A DNA stretch of 47,243 nucleotides, from positions 1 through 47,243 of the forward strand of contig NZ_JAENHL010000009.1 of assembly GCF_016595235.1 (NCBI RefSeq), given 5' to 3'. Positions within the stretch are counted from its first letter, which is position 1; each line of letters begins with the position of its first letter. The stretch comes from Taklimakanibacter albus. GTDB taxonomy: Bacteria; Pseudomonadota; Alphaproteobacteria; Rhizobiales; Aestuariivirgaceae. The notes under the pieces were generated by a model. The model worked only from the letters and a program-made list of their open reading frames with translations. It had not been told where the DNA came from and made no database searches. A program made the translations under genes and the position numbers. This document shows positions 15,067 to 22,834 of this stretch, piece after piece.

Positions 15067-15956
15067 CGGCCGGCGAGATCGACCACAAGACCGCCCCGAC
15101 GCTCTACGTTGACGGCGATGTCATAGCGTTCGTCGCCGCGTCGGCCGTGCAGAAGACCTACGAGGACGACTTCGGGTACGTCTGGCCCTTCGCCAACATC
15201 ATGGAAGGCCAGGTGGCCGTCGACAATATGCTGTTCCTCCTCAAGAGGCGGCTCCAGTCCGAGGTCATGTGGGTCTACCTGAGCGACCCCGAGGCCAACT
15301 GGCGGATGCACGTCGAGCCGACCTACAAGGACAACCGCAAGACGTCCGTGCGGCCCATGCTCCTCGGCCGCATGAAGCAATACCTCCGTGACCGTTACAA
15401 GGCCACCCACGTGCCGGGCCTTGAAGCTGACGACTGCCTGGGCATCGCCGCAACGGAGGACCCGAGCGCCATCGTCGTGGGCCGCGACAAGGACTTCCTG
15501 AGCTTCCCGGGGCGCTACCACAAGCTCAAGGACATGGACGGCAACGGCAAGCCCATCATCACCACGACGACCTTGGAGCAGGCCAACCGGATGCACATGA
15601 TCCAGGCCCTCGCAGGGGACCGCATCGACGGATACTACGGGTGTCCCGGTATTGGCCCTGAGCGAGCCGCACGGATCATCGACAACCCGGTCATCCTCAA
15701 GCCCGAGGAAGGCGTGATCACTCGCGGCAAGAACAAGGGGCAGAAGACCACCAAGTGGGTCGCTGAGCCGACTGAGGATGTGTGGGCCTGCATCGTCTCC
15801 CACTATCGCAAGGAGGGGCTCGATGAGGGCGTGGCTCTCAAGAACGCTCGCATGGCTAGGATCCTTCGGCACGGTGACCTGGCGGACGACGGCAAGATCA
15901 AGCTCTGGGAGCCCCCTAATGCGTTGGCAGGAGGCCAACATGTTGTTCAAGCCTAA
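15063..15956 (+). CDS. 5'-3' exonuclease, T7 gp6-like
   Basis: The 297-residue protein (T7 gp6 is 300) has the flap/FEN-type acidic metal sites: YVDGDVIAF near the start, EADDCLG in the middle, GRDKDFLSF after it, and the helix-hairpin-helix GDRIDGYYGCPGIGPERAARI that binds duplex DNA. In T7 this enzyme removes RNA primers and degrades host DNA. The GTG at 15063 overlaps the previous stop; an in-frame GTG at 15051 would add four residues. Confidence 0.92.
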   Translation: MTAGEIDHKTAPTLYVDGDVIAFVAASAVQKTYEDDFGYVWPFANIMEGQVAVDNMLFLLKRRLQSEVMWVYLSDPEANWRMHVEPTYKDNRKTSVRPMLLGRMKQYLRDRYKATHVPGLEADDCLGIAATEDPSAIVVGRDKDFLSFPGRYHKLKDMDGNGKPIITTTTLEQANRMHMIQALAGDRIDGYYGCPGIGPERAARIIDNPVILKPEEGVITRGKNKGQKTTKWVAEPTEDVWACIVSHYRKEGLDEGVALKNARMARILRHGDLADDGKIKLWEPPNALAGGQHVVQA

Positions 15957-16518
15957 GGGACCCAACCTGCTCGTCATCAACCTATGGGCGGGACCAGGAG
16001 CCGGGAAGAGCACCACGGCGGCCGGCCTGTTCAACCTCATGAAGCTCTCAGGGTATCGCGTCGAGCTTGTCACTGAGGTTGCCAAGGACCTGGTCTACGA
16101 GGAGCGCATCAAGTTGCTCAACGACAACCAGCTCTTGGTCCTAGCCCTCCAGGATCACCGTCTGCGGCGGCTCGTGGGGAAGGCGGACATCGCGATCACC
16201 GACTCTCCGCTGCCCCTCTCGATCGTCTACAAGCCGGCTCAAGGTCTCTTCTCTGCGAGCTGGCTCAATGACACCGCTCTGGCCCTGTGGCGCGACTACG
16301 AGAACTACAACATCCTCGTGAAGCGCTCGAAGCCTTACCAGAAGTACGGCCGGACGCAGACACTCGAAGAGGCCCGGAAGCTCGACGCGAGGATTGAAGA
16401 CCTTGCGATCCGACTCTGTGGCTCCCGCGCCAAGGAGGTAAAGGGCGATGAACACGCGCCTCGCGCCATCCTCAACTGGCTCCAACGCGACAAGGGGCTC
16501 ATGCCCAAGGAAGAGTAG
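15940..16518 (+). CDS. P-loop NTPase/kinase-like protein
   Basis: The 192-residue protein has a clear Walker A at the N-terminus (NLWAGPGAGKSTTAAGLF) and IAITDSPLPLSIVY as the Walker B-like strand with a lid-like basic region after it (KRSKPYQKYGRTQT). The layout is that of AAA_28 or nucleoside-kinase-like phage ATPases. It may phosphorylate a nucleotide or another small molecule; the substrate is unknown. AGGAGG lies six bases before the ATG at 15940, which is why the ATG at 15919 is not used. Confidence 0.7.
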   Translation: MLFKPKGPNLLVINLWAGPGAGKSTTAAGLFNLMKLSGYRVELVTEVAKDLVYEERIKLLNDNQLLVLALQDHRLRRLVGKADIAITDSPLPLSIVYKPAQGLFSASWLNDTALALWRDYENYNILVKRSKPYQKYGRTQTLEEARKLDARIEDLAIRLCGSRAKEVKGDEHAPRAILNWLQRDKGLMPKEE

Positions 16519-16520
16519 CC

Positions 16521-16913
16521 GTGCGCTACATCGAGACAGACAACGAGTGGCAGCTTCAAGCCGCCGAAGCATCAAGGATCAATATGAACTACATCCAGCC
16601 AGAGGACCTTCGGCGGGCCGAGAAGCGGCACATCGAAGAGACCACGGCCTCAAGGGACGCCCTCGCGGCAACCTACAAGAAGAACGCCATCATGCCGGGC
16701 CACTATGCCCGCTTCAAGATCGAGCCCATCCGGTTCCTCGTGGAGAACTTCGGGCCAGTCATCCTCGTGGGCAAGATCGTCAAGTACGTGATGCGCTACG
16801 ACGCGAAGAACGGGCTCGAAGATCTCCTCAAGGCCAAGCGCATGCTGGAGATGCTCATCGAGAAGACGAAGGGCAACGAGGACTGGTGGAAGGCTCCGAC
16901 CGATGCCCCGTGA
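16521..16913 (+). CDS. DUF3310 protein (T7 gp1.7 nucleotide kinase-related domain)
   Basis: The C-terminal half carries the DUF3310 signature: HYARFKIEPIRFLVENFG, GKIVKYVMRYDAKNG and EDLLKAKRMLEMLIE. T7 gp1.7, which has this domain, is a dTMP/dGMP kinase, so a role in nucleotide supply is reasonable. The N-terminal 55 residues are charged and helical with no match. The start is GTG, two bases after the previous stop. Confidence 0.72.
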   Translation: MRYIETDNEWQLQAAEASRINMNYIQPEDLRRAEKRHIEETTASRDALAATYKKNAIMPGHYARFKIEPIRFLVENFGPVILVGKIVKYVMRYDAKNGLEDLLKAKRMLEMLIEKTKGNEDWWKAPTDAP

Positions 16914-17130
16914 CCTCACCAGATGGCCCGACATCCCGCAGGGCCTCGTGGAGCATCTCCAGAAGCTCTATCCGCCGCGTTGCAAGAGACGCGATGAGAG
17001 CCTTGAGGAGCACATGCACTACGCCGGCAAGGCGGAACTCACCGAACAATTGGCCCGAGAGATGGCGACGCAGAGAAGCGCTGCGCATGAACTCGATGAG
17101 CCTGAAGACGAAGAGGATTACCCCGACTGA
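16903..17130 (+). CDS. Conserved hypothetical phage protein, 75 aa
   Basis: The pattern IPQGLVEHLQKLYPPR, then E-E-H-M-H-Y-A-G and LTEQLAREM is one seen in short proteins of T7-like phages. The C-terminus is strongly acidic (DEPEDEEDYPD). Function unknown. It overlaps the DUF3310 gene by 11 bases and the next gene by one. Confidence 0.5.
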   Translation: MPRDLTRWPDIPQGLVEHLQKLYPPRCKRRDESLEEHMHYAGKAELTEQLAREMATQRSAAHELDEPEDEEDYPD

Positions 17131-17351
17131 TGTGCTTTGGCAAAGCCCCCGATCCCCCCAAGCAGCCGCCCGCTCAGATGACCTACGAGACGGAGACCAA
17201 CGGCGTCACCGACAAAGTCTACACCCAGAAGGAAAGCTCTTACGCTTCGCCTTCGTCCGCCCAACCCGGCGCCGTTTCCAGAGGCTCAGGGCTCAATGCC
17301 CCATCTTCGAGCCGTAACTCTGGCCGCGATAGCCACGAGCCGAGGATGTAA
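17130..17351 (+). CDS. gp6.7-like virion protein, paralogue A
   Basis: The 73-residue protein begins MCFGKAPDPPKQPP. T7 gp6.7, a small virion protein ejected into the cell, begins in the same style (MCFSPK..PK) and sits just upstream of the portal gene, as here. The rest is low complexity, rich in Ser, Pro, Arg and Asn, and likely disordered. A paralogue follows after two bases. Assignment rests on position and the N-terminal motif. Confidence 0.55.
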   Translation: MCFGKAPDPPKQPPAQMTYETETNGVTDKVYTQKESSYASPSSAQPGAVSRGSGLNAPSSSRNSGRDSHEPRM

Positions 17352-17353
17352 GC

Positions 17354-17551
17354 ATGTGCTTTGGTAAAGCCCCCAAGCCTGTCACCCTGAAGCCCCCGCC
17401 GCCGCTCCCGGAGAAGCCGCCCGAGGAAGCCGAGATCACGGCCACCCGCGAGAAGGAAGACGAGCAGAACTTCGGCCCTGGTGGCAAGCCGCAGTATCGC
17501 CGTGCGGACAACAGCGTGTCGGCCCAGCCCGGCGCCGGCTTGAAGATGTAG
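17354..17551 (+). CDS. gp6.7-like virion protein, paralogue B
   Basis: The 65-residue protein begins MCFGKAPKPVTLKPPPP, nearly repeating the start of its upstream neighbour. Both share a late SAQPGA motif (VSAQPGAG here, SSAQPGAV there). The middle is acidic and charged. The two genes look like an old tandem duplication, with different middle segments. Immediately upstream of the portal gene. Confidence 0.55.
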   Translation: MCFGKAPKPVTLKPPPPLPEKPPEEAEITATREKEDEQNFGPGGKPQYRRADNSVSAQPGAGLKM

Positions 17552-17555
17552 CCCA

Positions 17556-19232
17556 ATGGACTACGACCACAAGGATCGCGGCGAGTACAGCCTCGGCGAA
17601 CCCGCAGCGGCGCTCTACGGCCGGCTTAAGACCAAGCGTGACGCCGTGCTCAGCACCGCCAGGGAGATGGCAACGATCACCATCCCCTCCCTGTTCCCGC
17701 CCGAAGGCTACCAGTCTGGCGACCAGATCGGCGAGAACAACCAGTCAGTCGGCGCACAGTGCATCAACACGCTTGCCTCCAAGCTGATGTACGTTGCGTT
17801 CCCGCCCAATCGGCCGGCCATGCGGTTTGAGCTCGAAGAGTACAAGCTCAAGAAGGAGAATGACGGCCTCTCGGAGGACGACAAGCAAGTCCTTCTCTCA
17901 AAGCTCAATGTGGCCCTCGCCTCCCTGGAGGTCACACACAAGCGGCGCATGGAAGCAACGCGGGTCCGCATGGCCTACGTCACCTACATGAAGCAGCTCG
18001 AAGCTGGCGGCAACGCAGCGTGGGAGCACGAGAAGATTGGCGATCCGGTTGTGCACCGCATGGACACCTACGTGGTCAAGCGGAACAAACGCGGCGAGCA
18101 GCTCTTCGTTATCCTTGAGGAGACGCTTCTCTTGGAGGATCTCCCCAAGGAGTTCGCCGATCGGATGCGTGAGGAGCGCAAGATCGACTTCGAGGGTAAG
18201 GCACCGTGGGAGTGCGAGATCACGACTCACCGTGTCTGCAAGACTGTGGGCAGCAAGGATGCGCCGCGCTACATCGAGTGGTCCGAGTATGAGGGGGAGA
18301 TCATCCCCGGCTCAAAGGAAGACCAGGACGACCTCCCGCAGATCTACGCCGGCTGGTTGATCCCCCAGTACGGGGAAGACTGGGGCCGCTCCTACGCCGA
18401 GGAGTATCGTGGCGACCATTACATCGTGGAGAACGGCTACGCGGCCCTTCAAGACGGCATGGCGGCGGCTGCGTGGACCCTCTTCGGTGTGAAGCCGGGC
18501 GGCTCGACCAAGCTGGCGGATCTCATCAAGGCGCGTAACCTCAAGTGGGTCACGGGTGACCTAGTCAATGACGTCACAGTGCTCCGCGTGGACAAGGGCA
18601 GTGACTTCGCCTTCGTGGACAACACCACGGCTAAGGCTGAGCGCCGCCTCGCAAGGGCGTACCTCATGGTCTCCTCCGTGCAGCGTGATGCCGAGCGTGT
18701 CACGGCCGAGGAGTGGGTACAGCTCACGGGCGAGCTGGACGAGGCCATGGGTGGTCTCCACTCGGTGATTGCCCAGACGATCCAGCGCCACGTGGTCATG
18801 AAGTTCCTCGCCCTCCACAAGAAGGAGGAGCCGGATCTCCCGGACTTCGAGAAGATCGCAGGCGCCGATGTGGTCCGCACGGAGATCGTCACGGGCGTGG
18901 ATGCCTTGAGTCGCAGCCATGAAGGCGCGTCTCTGCGTCGTCTGCGTCGTGCTCTCGTTGAGGATCTCGGCCCAGAAGGTGCTGCCCGCGTCATGAGCGA
19001 CATCGAGTATGCCCGCCGCTTGGCCGCATCCGAAGGTGTCCAGACCGCAGGCCTTATCCTCGAAGACAAAGACATCCAGGCGAACGACCAATCGAAACTC
19101 CAGACGGGCATCGCCGCACAGGCTGCACCTGGTGTCATCGAGAAGGTCGCCGGCACGATGGCCGAGGGGGGCAAGGAAGCCCTCCTGCAACAACAAGCTC
19201 AACAGAATGGAGTAATGCCAAATGGCAACTAA
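17556..19232 (+). CDS. Portal (head-tail connector), T7 gp8-like
   Basis: The 558-residue protein (T7 gp8 is 536) occupies the T7 position upstream of scaffold and capsid. Typical features: an N-terminal LYGRLKTKRDAVLSTAREMATITIPSLFPP segment, IGENNQSVGAQCINTLASKLMYVAFPPNRP, a central WLIPQYGEDWGRSYAEEY and a C-terminal helical part ending in a Gln-rich tail. Twelve copies would form the DNA channel between head and tail. The gene overlaps scaffold by 11 bases. Confidence 0.93.
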   Translation: MDYDHKDRGEYSLGEPAAALYGRLKTKRDAVLSTAREMATITIPSLFPPEGYQSGDQIGENNQSVGAQCINTLASKLMYVAFPPNRPAMRFELEEYKLKKENDGLSEDDKQVLLSKLNVALASLEVTHKRRMEATRVRMAYVTYMKQLEAGGNAAWEHEKIGDPVVHRMDTYVVKRNKRGEQLFVILEETLLLEDLPKEFADRMREERKIDFEGKAPWECEITTHRVCKTVGSKDAPRYIEWSEYEGEIIPGSKEDQDDLPQIYAGWLIPQYGEDWGRSYAEEYRGDHYIVENGYAALQDGMAAAAWTLFGVKPGGSTKLADLIKARNLKWVTGDLVNDVTVLRVDKGSDFAFVDNTTAKAERRLARAYLMVSSVQRDAERVTAEEWVQLTGELDEAMGGLHSVIAQTIQRHVVMKFLALHKKEEPDLPDFEKIAGADVVRTEIVTGVDALSRSHEGASLRRLRRALVEDLGPEGAARVMSDIEYARRLAASEGVQTAGLILEDKDIQANDQSKLQTGIAAQAAPGVIEKVAGTMAEGGKEALLQQQAQQNGVMPNGN

Positions 19233-20136
19233 AAAGAGTGGTCCGCTCGATGTCGAGACCGCGATTGGCACCGACTCAAGCGTCTCCCTCTCGATGGGCG
19301 ACCCGGAGAACCCCGATGCCGTCGCCGAGACCAACGATGAGGCTGGCCTTGGCGTCGATGCCGGCCTGAAGAAGGACAAGAAGGAAGTCCCCGATGAAAG
19401 GCCTGAGGACACCGAAGAGGATAGTGGCGGTGATCTCGAAGAGGGATCGGAGGGACAGGACGGTGAAGGTGACGATGCTGACGGAGACGGGGAAGGTGAT
19501 AAGGAGGCGGCACAAGATCCAGCCACTAAGCCCCTCGGCAAGTTCGACGCCAAGGACGTAGCTAAGTGGGACACCCGTTATCAGAAAGACGGGAAGTTCA
19601 ACATGGATGTCCTGTCCTCGGAGTTCGATCGCAACATCAAGGATGGCGTCGGGCAGCTCGATGACGGCACCTATGACTATCTGGCCTCGAAGGGCTGGCC
19701 CAAGGAAGACGTTAAGGCCATCGAGGCGGCCCTCGTTGAGCAGCGCAAGGCGTTCTGGACGGGCACCATCGCAAAGGTCGGCGGCAAGGAGCTGCTCGAT
19801 GCTGCCGTGAAGTGGGGGCGTGAGGGCGGCTACTCGAAGGAGCAGCAAGCCCGCTTCAACGCCACACTCAAGGGCAGCGACTCTGCAGCGATCGAGGAGG
19901 CCCTTGAACTCGTCATCACCCGCTACCAGAAGTCTAACACCAAGGGCGGCAAGACCTTCAACAGCTCCGACAAGCCGAACCGTGGCGGCGGTGCTGGGGG
20001 TGACATCTACAAGACGAAGGACGACTGGAAGGCCGACCAGAAGAAGATCAAGGACATCCGCGATGCCGGCAAGCGCCAGCAGGAGCACAACCGGGTCCGC
20101 GAGAAGCTGAAGCGCTCGCAGAAGCACTGGAAGTAG
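19222..20136 (+). CDS. Capsid assembly scaffold, T7 gp9-like
   Basis: The 304-residue protein (T7 gp9 is 307) has a very acidic, disordered N-terminal half, a short ordered middle (KFNMDVLSSEFDRN, DYLASKGWPKEDVKAIE) and a basic helical C-terminus (KRQQEHNRVREKLKRSQKHWK) that would bind capsid protein. Charge layout, length and the position between portal and capsid identify it. It is expected to leave the prohead on maturation. Confidence 0.88.
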   Translation: MATKKSGPLDVETAIGTDSSVSLSMGDPENPDAVAETNDEAGLGVDAGLKKDKKEVPDERPEDTEEDSGGDLEEGSEGQDGEGDDADGDGEGDKEAAQDPATKPLGKFDAKDVAKWDTRYQKDGKFNMDVLSSEFDRNIKDGVGQLDDGTYDYLASKGWPKEDVKAIEAALVEQRKAFWTGTIAKVGGKELLDAAVKWGREGGYSKEQQARFNATLKGSDSAAIEEALELVITRYQKSNTKGGKTFNSSDKPNRGGGAGGDIYKTKDDWKADQKKIKDIRDAGKRQQEHNRVREKLKRSQKHWK

Positions 20137-20139
20137 CGC

Positions 20140-20715
20140 ATGGCGTTCCCCGTTCTCGCGGTCATCTCGGCGGTCAGCCAGGTGTTCGGATGGGGCAAGG
20201 ACCTTGTGTCCGGCTACGTGCAGAAGAAGGCACAGTTGGCCGAGGCCGAGCTGGACTACAAGGTCAAGGAGATGCAGGCCCGCTCAGAGCTGGCCCTCTA
20301 CAAGGTCAAGGCAGACGTGGAGTGGGACCTTAAGTGGGCCGATGCCGCGCAAGCCTCGTGGAAAGACGAGTGGCTCCTGATCTTGTGGAGCATCCCCCTG
20401 GTGGGTCTCTTCATCCCGCCCCTCCGACCCTACATCATCGAAGGCTTTGAGTATCTCAAGGCTTTCAACCCCGACGCCCCCGGCTGGTACATGGCCGGCT
20501 GGAGCATCATCTTCGCGGCCACCTTCGGCGTTAAGAATGCCATCAAGTTCATGGCGCCTGGTCGCATTGCCAACCTCGTCTCCACCATCGCCTCGGCACC
20601 CGATGACGTGCCCGATGAGGCCATCGAGGAGATCCGAGGGAAGAACGCCACGTCTCAATCTACCGGGGACGATGCGCGGAAGCCGCAAGGCAACTGGAAG
20701 GGCGCCCCTAAGTAG
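20140..20715 (+). CDS. Membrane protein, 3TM-holin-like
   Basis: The 191-residue protein has an amphipathic N-terminus, a long charged helix (KKAQLAEAELDYKVKEMQ), then WKDEWLLILWSIPLVGLFIPP and GWYMAGWSIIFAATFGVKNAI, with a polar tail. The order WKDE-hydrophobic, then WY...AA.FG..., resembles GTA-type 3TM holin proteins. Placement between scaffold and capsid is unlike T7. A holin or head-associated membrane role are both possible. A second holin-like gene lies at 35991. Confidence 0.5.
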   Translation: MAFPVLAVISAVSQVFGWGKDLVSGYVQKKAQLAEAELDYKVKEMQARSELALYKVKADVEWDLKWADAAQASWKDEWLLILWSIPLVGLFIPPLRPYIIEGFEYLKAFNPDAPGWYMAGWSIIFAATFGVKNAIKFMAPGRIANLVSTIASAPDDVPDEAIEEIRGKNATSQSTGDDARKPQGNWKGAPK

Positions 20716-20760
20716 GCACCTTCGAGCAACCCGGTAGCTCAACCACAACAAGGAGTAACG

Positions 20761-21120
20761 ATGGTCGATAAACGCACCATCTTCATTGGCGACGAGGCTG
20801 ATAGCTATCGCCAGGTGAAATCCATTGCGGGAACGCCGTATACGCTCGTCGCAGACGATGCGGACAGCCTTCTCGTTCACACCCACGGCTCTGCGACGGT
20901 CCTCAATGTTCCGCTTCAGGCGGACGTGGAGTTCCCGATCGGCACCAAGATCACGGTCCTTCAGTATGGCGCCGGCCAGATCACCTGGACCGCTATCGGC
21001 GGCGTCACGCTGCGCAAGGGCCTCCCGACCCTCAAGAGCCTGGGGCAGTACGCGACGACCTGGGCCGTGAAGATCGGCCTCAATGAGTGGCTGGTGAGCG
21101 GCGAACTCGCTGCGTCTTAA
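20761..21120 (+). CDS. Beta-rich structural protein, possible head decoration
   Basis: The 119-residue protein is beta-rich. It carries a module often seen in phage fibre and decoration proteins: YTLVADDADSLLVHTHGSATVLNVP, FPIGTKITVLQYGAGQITW, then GLPTLKSLGQYATTWAVKIGLNEWLVSGEL. Its position directly before the capsid gene suggests a head decoration or fibre protein. AAGGAG lies about 6 bases before the ATG. Role inferred. Confidence 0.55.
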   Translation: MVDKRTIFIGDEADSYRQVKSIAGTPYTLVADDADSLLVHTHGSATVLNVPLQADVEFPIGTKITVLQYGAGQITWTAIGGVTLRKGLPTLKSLGQYATTWAVKIGLNEWLVSGELAAS

Positions 21121-21132
21121 CAGGCGCCAATC

Positions 21133-21150
21133 CTCTCACATCGTGAACTA
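21133..21150 (+). promoter_or_regulatory. Phage promoter-like motif, copy 4 (capsid)
   Basis: CTCTCACATCGTGAACTA, 28 bases before the capsid ATG and preceded by AATC. T7 has its strongest promoter (phi10) at this location. It is the only copy found between 5.8 and 39.7 kb. Confidence 0.65.
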
Positions 21151-21177
21151 ATCAACATATTGGAGAATTGAACACGC

Positions 21178-22125
21178 ATGTCTGCATATACCGACAGCCG
21201 TTCGCAACCCGGTAAGAAGGGCCAGTCCGGCACCGACGACCGCGAGTTGTTCCTGACGGAGTTCGGCCAGATGGTCCTTGAGGCCTGGGCCGAGACCAAC
21301 GACTTCGAGTCGCACACCTATACGCGCACCATCCAGCGCGGCAAGGCGGACAGCTTCCCGATCATCGGCCGCAAGCGTGATGCCACGGAGCACACCCCCG
21401 GCGAACTCATCACGGGCGGCACCGTGGAGCACAACGAGAAGATCATCAGCCTTGACAAGATGCTGGTTGACTCCGCGTTCGTCGCCGAGGTGGACGAACT
21501 TATGGCCCACTACGACATCCAGGCGCCCTATGCCCGGCAGTTGGGTGAGTCCCTGTCTACCACCTTCGACAAGCGCGTTGCGATCATGCACGTGCTGGCT
21601 TCCCGCGTCACCGTGCCGGACTATCAGGGCGGCCCCGTGCCGTCCTATGCGTTCCACGCCAACATGGCGACCGACCCGGCGCAGCTCGAAACGGCCTACT
21701 TCAAGGCCGTCGAGTACATCAAGACCTATGACATCGGCGGCGGCGACATCAAGGCGTTCCTCCCGTGGGCGCAGTACCTTCTGCTCTCCCGCTATACGGG
21801 CATCGACGCCGAGGTCACCACGGGCCAGGGCGATCGTGGCAACGCGAAGGTCGGCCTTGTCGCCGGCATTGCGACCAAGGGCACCAACCACATCCCGAAG
21901 ACCAACATCACGACTGGCAACGCCAAGTTCCAGGGCAACTTCGTGAACACCGTTGGGTTCATCTCGAACCCCATGGCGGTCGGCACGTTGAACCGTCGTG
22001 GTCTTCGTGTGGTGATGAAGGAACAGGAGGACCGCCTCGGCACCCTCTTGATCGCCTCGAAGTTCAGCGGCCACGACAAGCTGCGCTGCGAGTGCTCCTT
22101 CGAGCTGGCGACTGTCACGCGGTAA
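21178..22125 (+). CDS. Major capsid protein, T7 gp10-like
   Basis: The 315-residue protein has the HK97-fold capsid layout of T7 gp10A. LFLTEFGQMVLEAWAETNDF is followed by RGKADSFPIIGRKRD, TPGELITGG and LDKMLVDSAFVAEVDELMAHYDIQAPYARQLGESL, all with T7 counterparts in order. It forms the icosahedral head. TTGGAG lies upstream of the ATG. A strong candidate terminator follows. No evidence was seen for a 10B-type frameshift product. Confidence 0.95.
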   Translation: MSAYTDSRSQPGKKGQSGTDDRELFLTEFGQMVLEAWAETNDFESHTYTRTIQRGKADSFPIIGRKRDATEHTPGELITGGTVEHNEKIISLDKMLVDSAFVAEVDELMAHYDIQAPYARQLGESLSTTFDKRVAIMHVLASRVTVPDYQGGPVPSYAFHANMATDPAQLETAYFKAVEYIKTYDIGGGDIKAFLPWAQYLLLSRYTGIDAEVTTGQGDRGNAKVGLVAGIATKGTNHIPKTNITTGNAKFQGNFVNTVGFISNPMAVGTLNRRGLRVVMKEQEDRLGTLLIASKFSGHDKLRCECSFELATVTR

Positions 22126-22178
22126 CCAACTTCAGGTGGCCGCCTGGCGCTAGCACCTGGCCCTGGCACCTGAGCCTG

Positions 22179-22212
22179 GAGGGAGGGCTTAACGGCTCTC
22201 CCTCTCGTTTCA
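22179..22212 (+). terminator. Candidate terminator after capsid (T-phi-like)
   Basis: GAGGGAG at 22179-22185 pairs perfectly with CTCCCTC at 22198-22204 around a 12-base loop and is followed by TCGTTTCATT. T7 has its class III terminator at the same place after gene 10. Further CAGGTG/CACCTG repeats (22133-22172) lie just upstream and may add structure. Confidence 0.6.
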
Positions 22213-22234
22213 TTCCTTAGGACCTTTTCACATC

Positions 22235-22834
22235 ATGCCCGACCTCCCGTCCTACTCGGCGATGATGACGGAGATGGAAGCCGTCAACCTCATCCTGCGA
22301 TCCTGTGGCATTGCCCCCTTGACCACCAACATGGCTCTCGATGAGACGCCGGATGGCGCCAAGGCCCATGGTGAGCTGATGGACACCGCGAGGAACGTTC
22401 TTTCAAGCGGCTGGAACTTCAATCGCAATATCAACGTGAAGCTGGCACCCAACGTCGATGGCCACGTGCTTCTGCCGGCGAACACGCTCAAGGTCGACAC
22501 CATTTGCACCGATTACGGCAAGCCGCTCATTCAGCGGGGCGCCAAGCTCTACGACCGCGAGGCCAACAGCTTTGTGATCGGCAAGGAGATCATTGTCGAG
22601 ATCTACGTCATGCTCGCCTGGGAGGAGATACCTCAAGTCGCCCGCAACTACATCGCCGTTGTCGCGGCTCGAAGGGCCACAGGGGGCAAGATCATCACCA
22701 GCGGCGAGGCCTGGCAGTTCACCCGCGAAGACGAACTCAAGGCCCTCACCCTGCTCGAACAGCACGACTCCGACATCGAGGACTTCGACAGCTACAACGT
22801 GAACCCGCACTTTGCGAAGATGGGGAGGCGCTAG
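22235..22834 (+). CDS. Tail tubular protein A, T7 gp11-like
   Basis: The 199-residue protein (T7 gp11 is 196) has the gatekeeper pattern: EAVNLILRSCGIAPL near the N-terminus, ARNVLSSGWNFN, VLLPANTLKVD, and a C-terminal region with DELKALTLLEQHDSDIEDFDSY. It forms the ring below the portal. AGGA lies upstream of the ATG. Confidence 0.92.
   Translation: MPDLPSYSAMMTEMEAVNLILRSCGIAPLTTNMALDETPDGAKAHGELMDTARNVLSSGWNFNRNINVKLAPNVDGHVLLPANTLKVDTICTDYGKPLIQRGAKLYDREANSFVIGKEIIVEIYVMLAWEEIPQVARNYIAVVAARRATGGKIITSGEAWQFTREDELKALTLLEQHDSDIEDFDSYNVNPHFAKMGRR

Noticed and set aside
21178-22125. Programmed frameshift to a gp10B-type minor capsid protein
   Set aside because: No slippery sequence plus downstream open extension could be recognised at the capsid 3' end.
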